A DNA stretch of 8,048 bases, taken from positions 1-8,048 of the forward strand of contig CAMPAT010000023.1 of assembly GCA_946633275.1 (NCBI GenBank), written 5' to 3'. Shown one piece after another: positions 1 to 7,755 of this stretch. Each line of letters starts with the position of its first letter. Position 1 is the first letter of the stretch. This DNA comes from an uncultured Clostridia bacterium. GTDB lineage: Bacteria; Bacillota; Clostridia; Oscillospirales; Acutalibacteraceae. Under the pieces are notes generated by a model, which was given only the letters and a program-made list of their open reading frames with translations, did no database searches and was not told the DNA's origin. A program made the position numbers and the translations under genes.

Positions 1-57
1 GACACCGAAGCTTACGATGTAGGAAAGGAGATGGCAAAATATGTCAAAGGCGACTAA
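1..57 (+). CDS. C-terminal tail of an upstream gene (5' truncated by the window edge)
   Basis: The first reading frame is open from base 1 and runs to a TAA at 55-57. It gives the tail DTEAYDVGKEMAKYVKGD. The tail looks like a natural amphipathic C-terminal helix, and the frame overlaps the start of the next gene by 17 bases, a common arrangement in bacterial operons. The other forward frames are less convincing: one stops at 20-22 and the third runs into the following gene out of frame. Tails of this kind (AY-x-x-GKEMA) occur in flavodoxin/NADPH-dependent FMN reductase-like proteins. That is only a resemblance, and eighteen residues cannot establish a function. The call as real coding sequence is moderate; the identity is unknown. 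Confidence 0.45.
   Translation, partial: DTEAYDVGKEMAKYVKGD
21..30 (+). promoter_or_regulatory. Ribosome binding site of the DUF2339 gene
   Basis: AGGAAAGGAG lies ahead of the ATG at 41, with a 10-base gap after the final G. This gap is slightly long but workable. A nearer ATG at 31 is in the frame of the upstream gene and reaches TAA at 55, so it cannot start the large protein. The site sits inside the upstream coding tail, which suggests translational coupling. Confidence 0.6.
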
Positions 58-2599
58 AAATATTGACTCGCTGCTCGCTCAGCAGGAGGAGCTGCTGCAG
101 GGCTTAAAACGCGAGACAAGGGCGCTTGACACAGACTCCGTCACTATTGAAAACGAAAGACTGAAAAACGAGCTTGAAAAACAGCTCGGCAAAAACAAGC
201 AGCTTGCCGAAAGCGAGGAAGCGCTTAAGAAGGAGCTTGAGGGCACGAAAAACGCGCTCTTCAGCAAAATGGCTGACGAAAAGCTTGCAGCGTTCGCGCG
301 CGTTCAGGCGAGAATTGACAGAGAATACTATCTCGCGGACAAGGGCTGCGAGGACAAACTCCTGAGCTACGAGCAAAACTGCAGACGCAGCATTGTCGCA
401 ACGCAAAAAGCAATTGAAAGCTACGGCGAAGCCGAGTTCGGAGAACTGAGCAAAAGGCTTGAGGACATATCACGGGAATTCGAGGAAAAGCGCCGCAGGG
501 TTGACGAATACAGACGTCAGCAGATAGAGGCTGCCGCAAGCCACAACAACGCAATCGGAAACGCGCTGAAAAGCGAGCCGCTCACCGAGCTTGAAAAGCA
601 GAACGCTTCAAAGAGCAAGAGCCTTGAGGCGTTTATCGGACTCAACATTCTGTCAAAGCTCGGCATTCTGCTTCTGATAATAGGCATAATTCTGCTCGGC
701 AGATTTGCGTACGCGCATATGAACGACGTGCTCAAGGGCGTTCTTATCTATGCTCTCGGCGGCGTTCTCATCGGCGGCGGAGAGCTTTTCCACAAAAAAG
801 AAAACACCGTCTTTTCAACGGCGCTCATCAGCGGCGGCGTAGCCGTTCTTTACGCCGCGACAGCAACGAGCCTCTTCGCGCTGAAGCTGTCTGACGAGCA
901 GGCGGCGTTCATAGTATGCATTATCGTTACGGCAATCGCCGTTTTGATTTCAAATCAGATAAAGAGCTGGATTGTCTGCGCATTTGCAACAGTCGGCGGA
1001 TATCTGCCGCTCATCGCCGCGTTTATGATTAGCTTCGGCGCGGCTGCAGCAAGCAAAACTTATCTTCCTGCTGCAACGGCATATTTCACGCTGCTTTCAA
1101 TAGTAGTATATATCCTCACAAATAATAAAAAGTGGTACGTCGCACAGTTTATCGGCTATACCTTCCAGATAATCGCAGTTGGCGGCGTTGCAAACTGCGC
1201 GTGGTCGCTGCACAAGCTCCCGGGCTACGAAAGCTCGCTTGTGCTCGCAGCAGGCTTCGCAATAATATCGTACTTCATATATCTGATGATGCCTGCAACA
1301 AAAATCATCAGAAAGCAGGAGCTTGAGATTCCTGACATCCTTCTTTTAACTCTCAACACTATAAGCGGCGCAATCTCAACTGCCGTGACGCTGTATAACT
1401 GCTTCGGCAACGGGGTGCGCGGAAACCGCGCGGTCGGCTTTGCATTTTTGGTTTTTGCCGCTGTTTACGCAGGGCTCGCCTCGCTTTCAGGCAAAAAGAA
1501 AAGCGCCGAGTCTACGGCGCTCAGCGCAATTTTATATATCAGCGTACTCATTTTCTCAATGCTGATAGTTCCCTTCTTATTCGGCTGGGAATACGCTGCG
1601 CTCGCCTGGGCTGCAGAGGGTGCGGCAATCGGAATTACAGGAGTGCGAAAGAAGCTGCGCGTACCGGAATTTGCCGGAGTCGGATGTATGGCGCTCTCGT
1701 TCATCCCATTCTTTGAAGAGGGCATAATGTACAGCGACACGTCAAATTATCCGCCGCTCGCAATCATTACGCTTTGTATAATTCTTCTGAGCTTTTGGGC
1801 ATATACGGTTACAGGTCTTTACGAGGATAAAGAACGTCTTGTATATTATTCCGTTTTTGAAATTCTCTGCGCGTTCGGCACTTTCGCATATCTGGTTTAC
1901 ATCTACAATGCGTTCATCAGCTCGCCGAAAATCACCTTCCGCTCAGAATTCACAAGCTACGCATTTTGTGCAGCATTTGCGCTTGGAATAGCGTTTTGCG
2001 CGCGTTTTGGCGTACTGAAAAACAAGGTGTCTGTCGGCTTCTCCGACATAGCAGGCGTTGCGCTTGCGCTTTATACAATAATTGCAGTCGACGCGCTCTC
2101 TAAGTACACCGAAGCATTCAGATTCTACACCGACGCACCTGCCGGCAAGGGATATGTCATATTTAATCTGATATTACTCTTTGTAATAAATATCGCAGTT
2201 GCGCTCTTCTTCTCGAAGGCTCTTTCGAGCATAATCGAGGAGCTCGGTCTGTCAGTATGGATTTACACAGCGGCGATTGCCGTGCTTGCGCTGACAATGC
2301 TCACGGTAATACTTATGGTGCAGTTCGGCGTGGCATTCTCGAGCGTAATAATCAGCGGAATTTATATCGCAGCGGCGTGCGTGCTGCTTTTCATCGGATT
2401 TACAAAACGATTTTCAGTCGTGCGTCTCGGCGGTCTGATTATGATACTCGTTGCATTCGCAAAGCTGCTGTTCATCGACGCTCACGGAATTGAGAATACA
2501 GGCTTCAAAATCGCCTCATATTTCATCTACGGCGCGGTACTGATACTGATATCTTACTTCTACCAGCGCTTCACAAAGAAGCTTGAAGCTCAGCAGTAA
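41..2599 (+). CDS. DUF2339 family polytopic membrane protein with N-terminal coiled coil
   Basis: The protein has 852 residues in two parts. Residues 1 to about 190 are highly charged, rich in Glu, Lys, Arg and Gln, with heptad-like stretches at roughly 35-95 and 125-170. This part should be a cytoplasmic coiled coil. From about residue 203 to 845 the chain is almost continuous hydrophobic helices, about 20-22 by eye. The start of the membrane part matches the pattern I know for DUF2339 (Pfam PF10101): LSKLGILLLIIGIILLGRFAY at 204-224, GGGELF at 245-250, LISGGVAVLYAAT at 262-274, then a paired helix ending near VGGYLPL. There is no signal peptide, catalytic motif or transporter motif that I recognise. 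The biochemical function of DUF2339 proteins is not established, and I do not assign one. The start codon ATG 41 is backed by the upstream purine-rich site. The gene overlaps the preceding coding tail by 17 bases and ends at a terminator 18 bases after its stop, so it is probably the last gene of an operon extending left. Confidence 0.87.
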   Translation: MSKATKNIDSLLAQQEELLQGLKRETRALDTDSVTIENERLKNELEKQLGKNKQLAESEEALKKELEGTKNALFSKMADEKLAAFARVQARIDREYYLADKGCEDKLLSYEQNCRRSIVATQKAIESYGEAEFGELSKRLEDISREFEEKRRRVDEYRRQQIEAAASHNNAIGNALKSEPLTELEKQNASKSKSLEAFIGLNILSKLGILLLIIGIILLGRFAYAHMNDVLKGVLIYALGGVLIGGGELFHKKENTVFSTALISGGVAVLYAATATSLFALKLSDEQAAFIVCIIVTAIAVLISNQIKSWIVCAFATVGGYLPLIAAFMISFGAAAASKTYLPAATAYFTLLSIVVYILTNNKKWYVAQFIGYTFQIIAVGGVANCAWSLHKLPGYESSLVLAAGFAIISYFIYLMMPATKIIRKQELEIPDILLLTLNTISGAISTAVTLYNCFGNGVRGNRAVGFAFLVFAAVYAGLASLSGKKKSAESTALSAILYISVLIFSMLIVPFLFGWEYAALAWAAEGAAIGITGVRKKLRVPEFAGVGCMALSFIPFFEEGIMYSDTSNYPPLAIITLCIILLSFWAYTVTGLYEDKERLVYYSVFEILCAFGTFAYLVYIYNAFISSPKITFRSEFTSYAFCAAFALGIAFCARFGVLKNKVSVGFSDIAGVALALYTIIAVDALSKYTEAFRFYTDAPAGKGYVIFNLILLFVINIAVALFFSKALSSIIEELGLSVWIYTAAIAVLALTMLTVILMVQFGVAFSSVIISGIYIAAACVLLFIGFTKRFSVVRLGGLIMILVAFAKLLFIDAHGIENTGFKIASYFIYGAVLILISYFYQRFTKKLEAQQ

Positions 2600-2617
2600 C
2601 CCTTTGACCTTCAACCT

Positions 2618-2650
2618 AAAAAAACAGCTCCCTTTCAGGAGCTGTTTTTA
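2618..2650. terminator. Bidirectional intrinsic terminator between convergent genes
   Basis: Bases 2620-2631 pair perfectly with 2638-2649 (12 bp, core ACAGCTCC/GGAGCTGT) around a 6-base loop. On the + strand the hairpin ends in five T followed by an AT-rich stretch. On the - strand the seven A at 2618-2624 become a seven-T tract after the same stem. It therefore fits rho-independent termination for both the DUF2339 gene (stop at 2599) and the convergent PAS gene. The TAA of the PAS gene (2648-2650) overlaps the outer bases of the stem. Confidence 0.88.
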
Positions 2651-3766
2651 TATATCCAACGTTTCAAATTTTCTCTTTGCCTTCTCCGTAACGTCGCGGA
2701 GAATGCCGATAGACGCCAAGTGTCCGTCATCGCGCTCAACAATGCGCCTTCGGTCCTGCACAATCAGATGTTTTCCGCTCTTCGTGCGGATTGAGTAAGT
2801 CGCCTTTGCGTTCTTGCCGTCTGACGAAACGACGAGGCTGTGGCGCGCAACAGGTATCTCCTTTTCCGTCATAAGCTTCGTCAGGTCGCCGCCGTAGCTC
2901 TCAAAAAACTCCTTGCGCGAATAGCCGATAAGCTTCATAAAATCACTCGACACCACGTCGAGAATAAATGGCGCGTCAAAGTCTGCGGTAAACAGCGGCC
3001 CGGGGAGATTTTTAAACAGCTTCACGAGCAGGTCGCGCTCTTCATCGGCGTCCTCCTCTGCCATCTTAACATCTGTAATATCGGAGAAAATGGCGTGGAA
3101 TATCGGGCAGCCGTCGTCGTCATAGTGGTGGATTGAAGCGCCGAGCTTACACCAGCGCACAGCGCCTCCGTGCGCCTTAATACGAAGCTCCGCGTCAATC
3201 GGCTTTTTCGTCGCCATTGCCTTGCCTACAGCCTGAAAAACGGCGCTCTTGTCCTCCTCATGGATAAACTCGCCAATTCGGTAAGAACGCGTTTTATATG
3301 CGCTCTTTGCAACTCCGAACATCTCGTAACACGCTTTGTTCATATATATCGCTTCAAACTGCATATCGCTCGTAACCTTAAACAGGCATACGCCTGCGTT
3401 AACAAGGTCGATAAGCTCGTTCATAATGTCTGCTCTGTTCTTAAGCTCCTCGCTGCGCTTCTGCGAGCGAGAAACGTCGACGAGCGTAAGCCTGCAGCGC
3501 GTTGTGCCCTCGATATTATTCCCCGTACAATGGACAAAAACGTACTCTTCGTCCTTATTCCTTATGTAAAAATCAAGATAGACGTACGGACTGTCTTTCT
3601 TGCAGATTGCGCGGCGTACATCCTCTCTGTCGCGCGGATTAATAATATCGTTAAGGAAAAGCTTGCCCTGCTTAATCTTAGAGGGGTGCACACCTGTAAA
3701 ATCAGAAAAATGACTGTCGCTCGAGACGACCTTGAGATTTTCCGACTTGTCAATCTCGCAGCACAT
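2648..3766 (-). CDS. Triple-PAS domain protein without a recognisable output domain
   Basis: From the ATG at 3764-3766 the protein has 372 residues and no signal peptide or membrane helix, so it is predicted cytoplasmic. Three PAS-type units follow one another. PAS 1 is at about 1-100 (SDFTGV near 21-26, exit LTLVDVSRSQKR). PAS 2 is at about 113-237 (NAGVCLFKV, YMNKACYEMFGV, GAVRWCKLGAS, exit IFSDITDVKMAEE). PAS 3 is at about 245-365 (LPGPLFTADF, SSDFMKLIGYS, exit GILRDVTEKAKRK). The D-V/I-T exit motifs are typical of PAS/PAC units that normally lead into a GGDEF, histidine kinase or further signalling domain. Here the chain ends seven residues after the last exit helix begins to fade, and no output domain is present. 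PAS domains bind ligands or partners; no cofactor can be predicted here. Start choice: ATG 3766 has GAGGT at 3774-3778, seven bases upstream. An in-frame TTG at 3787 would add seven residues (379 in total) that could complete the first PAS strand, but it has no good ribosome site. The gene appears monocistronic, with its own promoter and a terminator at its stop codon. Confidence 0.85.
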   Translation of the reverse strand: MCCEIDKSENLKVVSSDSHFSDFTGVHPSKIKQGKLFLNDIINPRDREDVRRAICKKDSPYVYLDFYIRNKDEEYVFVHCTGNNIEGTTRCRLTLVDVSRSQKRSEELKNRADIMNELIDLVNAGVCLFKVTSDMQFEAIYMNKACYEMFGVAKSAYKTRSYRIGEFIHEEDKSAVFQAVGKAMATKKPIDAELRIKAHGGAVRWCKLGASIHHYDDDGCPIFHAIFSDITDVKMAEEDADEERDLLVKLFKNLPGPLFTADFDAPFILDVVSSDFMKLIGYSRKEFFESYGGDLTKLMTEKEIPVARHSLVVSSDGKNAKATYSIRTKSGKHLIVQDRRRIVERDDGHLASIGILRDVTEKAKRKFETLDI

Positions 3767-3773
3767 AAACTCT

Positions 3774-3778
3774 ACCTC
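3774..3778 (-). promoter_or_regulatory. Ribosome binding site deciding the start of the PAS gene
   Basis: Read on the - strand, GAGGT stands seven bases before the ATG at 3766. The alternative TTG start at 3787 is preceded by GTATGATGAG, which lacks a comparable site. This supports the shorter 372-residue product. Confidence 0.5.
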
Positions 3779-3842
3779 GAATGCCAACTCATCATACGCG
3801 GTGATACTAATCCCCCCCTTTTGTCAATTCTTTAACAAACTC

Positions 3843-3871
3843 ATTATATCACAATCATATGAAAAAGTCAC
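3843..3871 (-). promoter_or_regulatory. Sigma-A-like promoter of the PAS gene
   Basis: On the - strand a perfect -10 box TATAAT (3843-3848) is separated by 17 bases from GTGACT (3866-3871), which matches four of six bases of TTGACA. Transcription would begin near 3836 and give a leader of about 70 bases before the ATG at 3766. The leader contains a run of seven G (3812-3818) and a 7-codon open frame (3772-3795). Confidence 0.6.
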
Positions 3872-3880
3872 CGTACTGAT

Positions 3881-3923
3881 GACGAATTTAATAAAATATT
3901 AATCAATAAGTCAAAAAATCGTC
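3881..3923. repeat. Imperfect inverted repeat between the divergent promoters
   Basis: GACGAATTT at 3881-3889 and AAAATCGTC at 3915-3923 are reverse complements except at one base and are separated by 25 bases. The repeat lies between the two divergent promoters, where an operator would sit. The arms are short and the region is very AT-rich, so chance is a serious alternative. It does not resemble the PurR box of Bacillus. Confidence 0.2.
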
Positions 3924-3932
3924 TTTATATTA

Positions 3933-3961
3933 TTGTAATCAAAATTAAATTGTGTTATCAT
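3933..3961 (+). promoter_or_regulatory. Probable promoter of purL
   Basis: TTGTAA (3933-3938) is followed after 17 bases by TATCAT (3956-3961), which matches five of six bases of the -10 consensus. An extended -10 TG stands one base upstream (3953-3954). The predicted start of transcription is near 3968, leaving a leader of roughly 23 bases. That is too short for a purine riboswitch, and no PurR-box-like GAAC element is evident. Confidence 0.55.
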
Positions 3962-3977
3962 ACAATAAATAAATTTC

Positions 3978-3983
3978 AAGGGG
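3978..3983 (+). promoter_or_regulatory. Ribosome binding site of purL
   Basis: AAGGGG ends seven bases before the ATG at 3991. It is not a perfect AGGAGG, but the spacing is ideal, and the protein start (MAKVFRVFVEKK) fits the PurL family. Confidence 0.65.
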
Positions 3984-3990
3984 TACAGCG

Positions 3991-6900
3991 ATGGCAAAGG
4001 TTTTTAGAGTTTTTGTGGAAAAGAAAAAAGGCTTTGACGTTGAGGCAGGCAACATTCTTGCCGACCTCAGGAACAATGTCGGAATTACTGCGCTCGAGGC
4101 GCTGCGTATCATCAACAGATACGACGCCGAGGGCTTAAGCGCAGAGGAATTTGACCGTGCGGTAGGTCAGGTTTTTTCTGAAGCTAATCAGGACGACGTA
4201 TGCTACGATATCAGCTTTGAGGACGGCTGGAAATATTTTGCGACAGAGTATCTGCCCGGTCAGTACGACCAGCGCGCAGACAGCGCCGCACAATGCATTC
4301 AGCTTCTTACGGCAGGCGAGCGCCCTGCAGTCGCTTCGGCAAAAATCATCGCGTTCAAAGGCGATTTAACTGATGACGATATCAGCAAAATCAAATCATA
4401 TATCATCAACCCTGTTGAGTCGCGCGAGGCTTCAATGGAGCTTCCCGAGTCGCTCGACATCAAGGCTGAGCGCCCCGATGATATCGTAAGGATAAACGGC
4501 TTTATCTCAAAATCCGACGAGGAAATCGCCGCTTACCACAGCGAAATGGGCTTTGCAATGAGCGTCCTCGACCTCTGCTGGGTGCGCGACTACTTCAAAA
4601 ACGACGAGGGCAGAGAGCCGTCGCTGACAGAGCTCAAGGTTATTGACACATATTGGAGCGACCATTGCCGCCACACCACCTTTGCAACCCAGCTTGACGA
4701 AATAAAAATCGACGAGAGCAAATACTCAAAAGCTATTGAAAAAGCGCTCGAGGATTACTTTGAAGTAAGAGACGAGCTTTACAAAGACCGTAAAGACAAA
4801 ATCGTTTGTCTTATGGATATGGCGTGCATCGGCACAAAAATTCTCAAGAAAAACGGCTACGTCAACGACCTTGACGAGAGCGAGGAAATCAACGCCTGCT
4901 CAATCAACGCCGAGGTCGAAATCGACGGCAGAAAAGAGCCGTGGCTCATCCAGTTTAAGAACGAAACGCACAATCACCCGACGGAAATTGAGCCCTTCGG
5001 CGGCGCGGCAACGTGCCTCGGCGGCGCAATCCGCGACCCGCTTTCGGGACGAGCTTACGTTTACCAGGCAATGCGCGTGACAGGCTCGGGCGACCCGACC
5101 ACCCCGTTTGAAAAAACACTTCCGGCGAAGCTCCCGCAGAGCAAAATCACAACGGGCGCGGCGCAGGGCTATTCGTCATACGGCAACCAGATAGGACTTG
5201 CTACAGGTCAGGTTGTAGAGCTTTACGATGAAGGATACGTTGCAAAAAGAATGGAAATCGGCGCAGTTATCGGCGCTTCACCGAAGAAAAATGTTATACG
5301 CGAGGTTCCCGAAGAGGGCGACATAATCGTCCTTCTCGGCGGACGCACGGGACGTGACGGCTGCGGCGGCGCAACAGGCTCGTCAAAGGCGCATAATTCG
5401 CAGTCAATCGAGACCTGCGGCGCGGAGGTTCAGAAGGGTAATCCGCCCACAGAGCGCAAAATTCAGCGCCTTTTCCGCAAGACAGAGGTTGCGCAGATGA
5501 TTAAGCGCTGTAACGACTTCGGCGCAGGCGGCGTTTCCGTCGCAATCGGCGAGCTTGCAGACGGACTTACAATCAATCTCGATAAAGTGCCGAAGAAGTA
5601 CGACGGTCTCGACGGCACCGAGCTTGCTATCTCGGAATCGCAGGAGCGAATGGCTGTCGTAATCGACAGGAACGATATAGAGAAGTTCACTACTCTCGCA
5701 AACGAGGAAAACCTCGAGGCAACTGTTGTCGCAGAGGTTACCTCAAAGAACAGACTCGAAATGTACTGGCGCGGCGATAAAATCGTCGATTTGTCACGCG
5801 ACTTTCTCAATACAAACGGCGTAGTTCAGCACGCAAAGGCTGAAATAACAGCCGTTGACGACAACAGCTACAGAGAGAGCGTTCCTAAGGCGCTTTGCGG
5901 TATGAATAACGCCGAGGCGCTCAGGGCTAATCTCTCGCGTCTTGAGGTCTGCTCACAAAAAGGACTTGTTGAGCGCTTCGACTCGTCAATCGGCGCGGCT
6001 ACGGTACTTATGCCGTACGCAGGCAAGGAGCAGCTCACGCCTGAGGAGGCAATGGTTGCAAAGGTTCCGCTCGAAAAGGGCGAAACGGACACGGCTACCG
6101 TTATGGCTTACGGCTTCATTCCCAAGCTGTCGCGCTGGTCGCCGTTCCACAGCGCCGCTTTCTCGGTTACGGAAAGCCTTGCGAAGCTTGCCGCTGTCGG
6201 CTGCGACCCGTCGAAAGCGCGTCTCACCTTCCAGGAATATTTTGAAAAGCTCGGAAACGAGCCTACACGATGGGGTAAGCCTACCGCTGCGCTTCTCGGC
6301 GCGCTGTCGGCTCAGCTCGGCTATAAAACTCCGTCAATCGGCGGTAAGGATAGTATGAGCGGCTCGTTTAACGAGCTCGACGTTCCGCCTACTCTCGTAT
6401 CTTTTGCAGTAGGTATGAGCGAGGCTTCAAAGACTGTTTCCGCTCAGTTCAAAAAAATCGGCTCAACCGTCAAGCTCCTCGAGCTTCCCGTCGACGAAAG
6501 CAGCGGTCTCCCCAATTACGACAGAGCTATGGAGCTTATGATGAGCGTTTACGAAGGAATAAGAAACGGCAAAATCCTCGCCGCAAGCGTAGTCAAGGAA
6601 GGCGGCGCGGCTGCCTGCGTATGCAAGATGGCATTCGGCAACAAGCACGGCTTCACTTTTGCGCAGGGGCTCGACAGCAGAACTCTTTTCGCTCCGCTTC
6701 AGGGCTCGTTCGTAGTTGAGCTTGCTGACGGCGGCGACTTTGACGGCATTACGCTCGGAACTACTAACGACAACTCGGTATTTATCATTGACGGCGCAGT
6801 TCTCACCTGCGACGACCTCATCGACGAATGGACTTCAAAGCTCGAAAGAGTATTCCCGACCGACTCGGGCAAAAAGGCAAATATGAGCGCAAACGTTCCG

Positions 6901-7743
6901 CTTTACAAGGAGCGCTCCATCTTCGTTGCGAAGAATAAGGTTGCAAGACCGCGCGTGTTTATCCCTGCGTTCCCCGGCACAAACTGCGAGGTTGACTCAG
7001 CGCGCGCGTTTGAAAAAGCAGGCGCAGAAGCCTCCATCCTCGTCGTTAATAACCTTTCAAGCTCGGCAATCAATGAGACAATCGACAAAATGGTCGAGGA
7101 AATTGAGCGCGCTCAGATTGTTATGCTCCCCGGCGGTTTCTCGGGCGGCGACGAGCCTGAGGGCTCGGGCAAATTCATAGCTACGACTTTCCGCAACCCG
7201 AAGGTAAGCGAGGCTGTTACAAAGCTTCTCAACAACCGCGATGGTCTTATGCTCGGTATCTGCAACGGTTTCCAGGCGCTTATCAAGCTCGGTCTTGTGC
7301 CGTACGGCGAAATCGTGACTACTAAGCCCGACGACCCGACGCTCACCTTCAACACAATCGGCAGGCATATTTCGCAAATGGCGTACACGCGTATCACGAG
7401 CGTTAAATCTCCGTGGTTCAGCTGCGTGAACGCAGGCGACGTATTTGCAGTTCCTATCAGCCACGGTGAAGGCAGATTTATGGCGAACGACGACGTTATG
7501 AAAAAGCTGATTGCAAACGGTCAAATCGCTACTCAGTACGTAAATCTCGACGGCGAGGTTTGCGACAATATGCCGTTTAACCCGAACGGCTCCGTTTGCG
7601 CAGTCGAGGGTATCACCTCGCCTGACGGACGCGTTCTCGGCAAGATGGGACACAGCGAAAGAAAGGGAGACAACCTCTACGCCAACGTTCCGTTTGAAAA
7701 GGATATGAAAATCTTTGAAAGCGGCGTTAATTACTTCAAATAA
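3991..7743 (+). CDS. purL: Phosphoribosylformylglycinamidine synthase, single-chain clostridial type
   Basis: This cytoplasmic enzyme (EC 6.3.5.3) converts FGAR, ATP and glutamine to FGAM, ADP and glutamate, the fourth step of de novo purine synthesis. The 1250-residue chain carries what other bacteria split into PurS, PurL and PurQ, and is near the length usual for the clostridial single-chain form. The N-terminal PurS-like part is at about 1-150, followed by a linker containing SDHCRHTTF (223-231). The first synthetase half has NETHNHP (324-330), FGGAATCLGGAIRD, GGRTGRDGCGGATGSS (450-465) and DFGAGGVSVAIGE (from 509). The second half has SIGGKDSM (782-789). The C-terminal class I glutaminase begins near 975: PGTNCE (995-1000), LPGGFSGGDE, nucleophile Cys1091 in GICNGFQ, and His1158 and Glu1160 in SHGEGRF complete the triad. 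All expected active-site motifs are present, so the gene appears functional. No other pur gene is adjacent in the window. It has its own promoter, and the next gene follows after 12 bases. Confidence 0.97.
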   Translation: MAKVFRVFVEKKKGFDVEAGNILADLRNNVGITALEALRIINRYDAEGLSAEEFDRAVGQVFSEANQDDVCYDISFEDGWKYFATEYLPGQYDQRADSAAQCIQLLTAGERPAVASAKIIAFKGDLTDDDISKIKSYIINPVESREASMELPESLDIKAERPDDIVRINGFISKSDEEIAAYHSEMGFAMSVLDLCWVRDYFKNDEGREPSLTELKVIDTYWSDHCRHTTFATQLDEIKIDESKYSKAIEKALEDYFEVRDELYKDRKDKIVCLMDMACIGTKILKKNGYVNDLDESEEINACSINAEVEIDGRKEPWLIQFKNETHNHPTEIEPFGGAATCLGGAIRDPLSGRAYVYQAMRVTGSGDPTTPFEKTLPAKLPQSKITTGAAQGYSSYGNQIGLATGQVVELYDEGYVAKRMEIGAVIGASPKKNVIREVPEEGDIIVLLGGRTGRDGCGGATGSSKAHNSQSIETCGAEVQKGNPPTERKIQRLFRKTEVAQMIKRCNDFGAGGVSVAIGELADGLTINLDKVPKKYDGLDGTELAISESQERMAVVIDRNDIEKFTTLANEENLEATVVAEVTSKNRLEMYWRGDKIVDLSRDFLNTNGVVQHAKAEITAVDDNSYRESVPKALCGMNNAEALRANLSRLEVCSQKGLVERFDSSIGAATVLMPYAGKEQLTPEEAMVAKVPLEKGETDTATVMAYGFIPKLSRWSPFHSAAFSVTESLAKLAAVGCDPSKARLTFQEYFEKLGNEPTRWGKPTAALLGALSAQLGYKTPSIGGKDSMSGSFNELDVPPTLVSFAVGMSEASKTVSAQFKKIGSTVKLLELPVDESSGLPNYDRAMELMMSVYEGIRNGKILAASVVKEGGAAACVCKMAFGNKHGFTFAQGLDSRTLFAPLQGSFVVELADGGDFDGITLGTTNDNSVFIIDGAVLTCDDLIDEWTSKLERVFPTDSGKKANMSANVPLYKERSIFVAKNKVARPRVFIPAFPGTNCEVDSARAFEKAGAEASILVVNNLSSSAINETIDKMVEEIERAQIVMLPGGFSGGDEPEGSGKFIATTFRNPKVSEAVTKLLNNRDGLMLGICNGFQALIKLGLVPYGEIVTTKPDDPTLTFNTIGRHISQMAYTRITSVKSPWFSCVNAGDVFAVPISHGEGRFMANDDVMKKLIANGQIATQYVNLDGEVCDNMPFNPNGSVCAVEGITSPDGRVLGKMGHSERKGDNLYANVPFEKDMKIFESGVNYFK

Positions 7744-7750
7744 AAGGAAG
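7744..7750 (+). promoter_or_regulatory. Ribosome binding site of the CsoR-like gene
   Basis: AAGGAAG starts immediately after the purL stop codon (7741-7743) and ends five bases before the ATG at 7756. Placing this site against the purL stop favours reinitiation or translation coupled to purL. Confidence 0.65.
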
Positions 7751-7755
7751 ACTTT

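Noticed and set aside
3822..3827. A perfect TTGACA on the - strand upstream of the PAS gene
   Set aside because: The sequence 17 bases downstream (TCACCG) is not a -10 box. The TATAAT with GTGACT further upstream is a much better promoter.
3170..3835. A 221-codon open frame on the + strand opposite the PAS gene
   Set aside because: It is antisense to a protein with three clear PAS domains and has no good ribosome site or recognisable motif. It also continues through the promoter region of the PAS gene.
3872..3990. A purine riboswitch or PurR box in front of purL
   Set aside because: The predicted leader is only about 23 bases, and no conserved riboswitch core, long hairpin or PurR-box-like sequence is visible in the AT-rich region.
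4871..5080. Small forward frames inside purL and the other genes
   Set aside because: These Arg/Ser-rich translations are out-of-frame shadows of well-supported genes and have no ribosome sites of their own.
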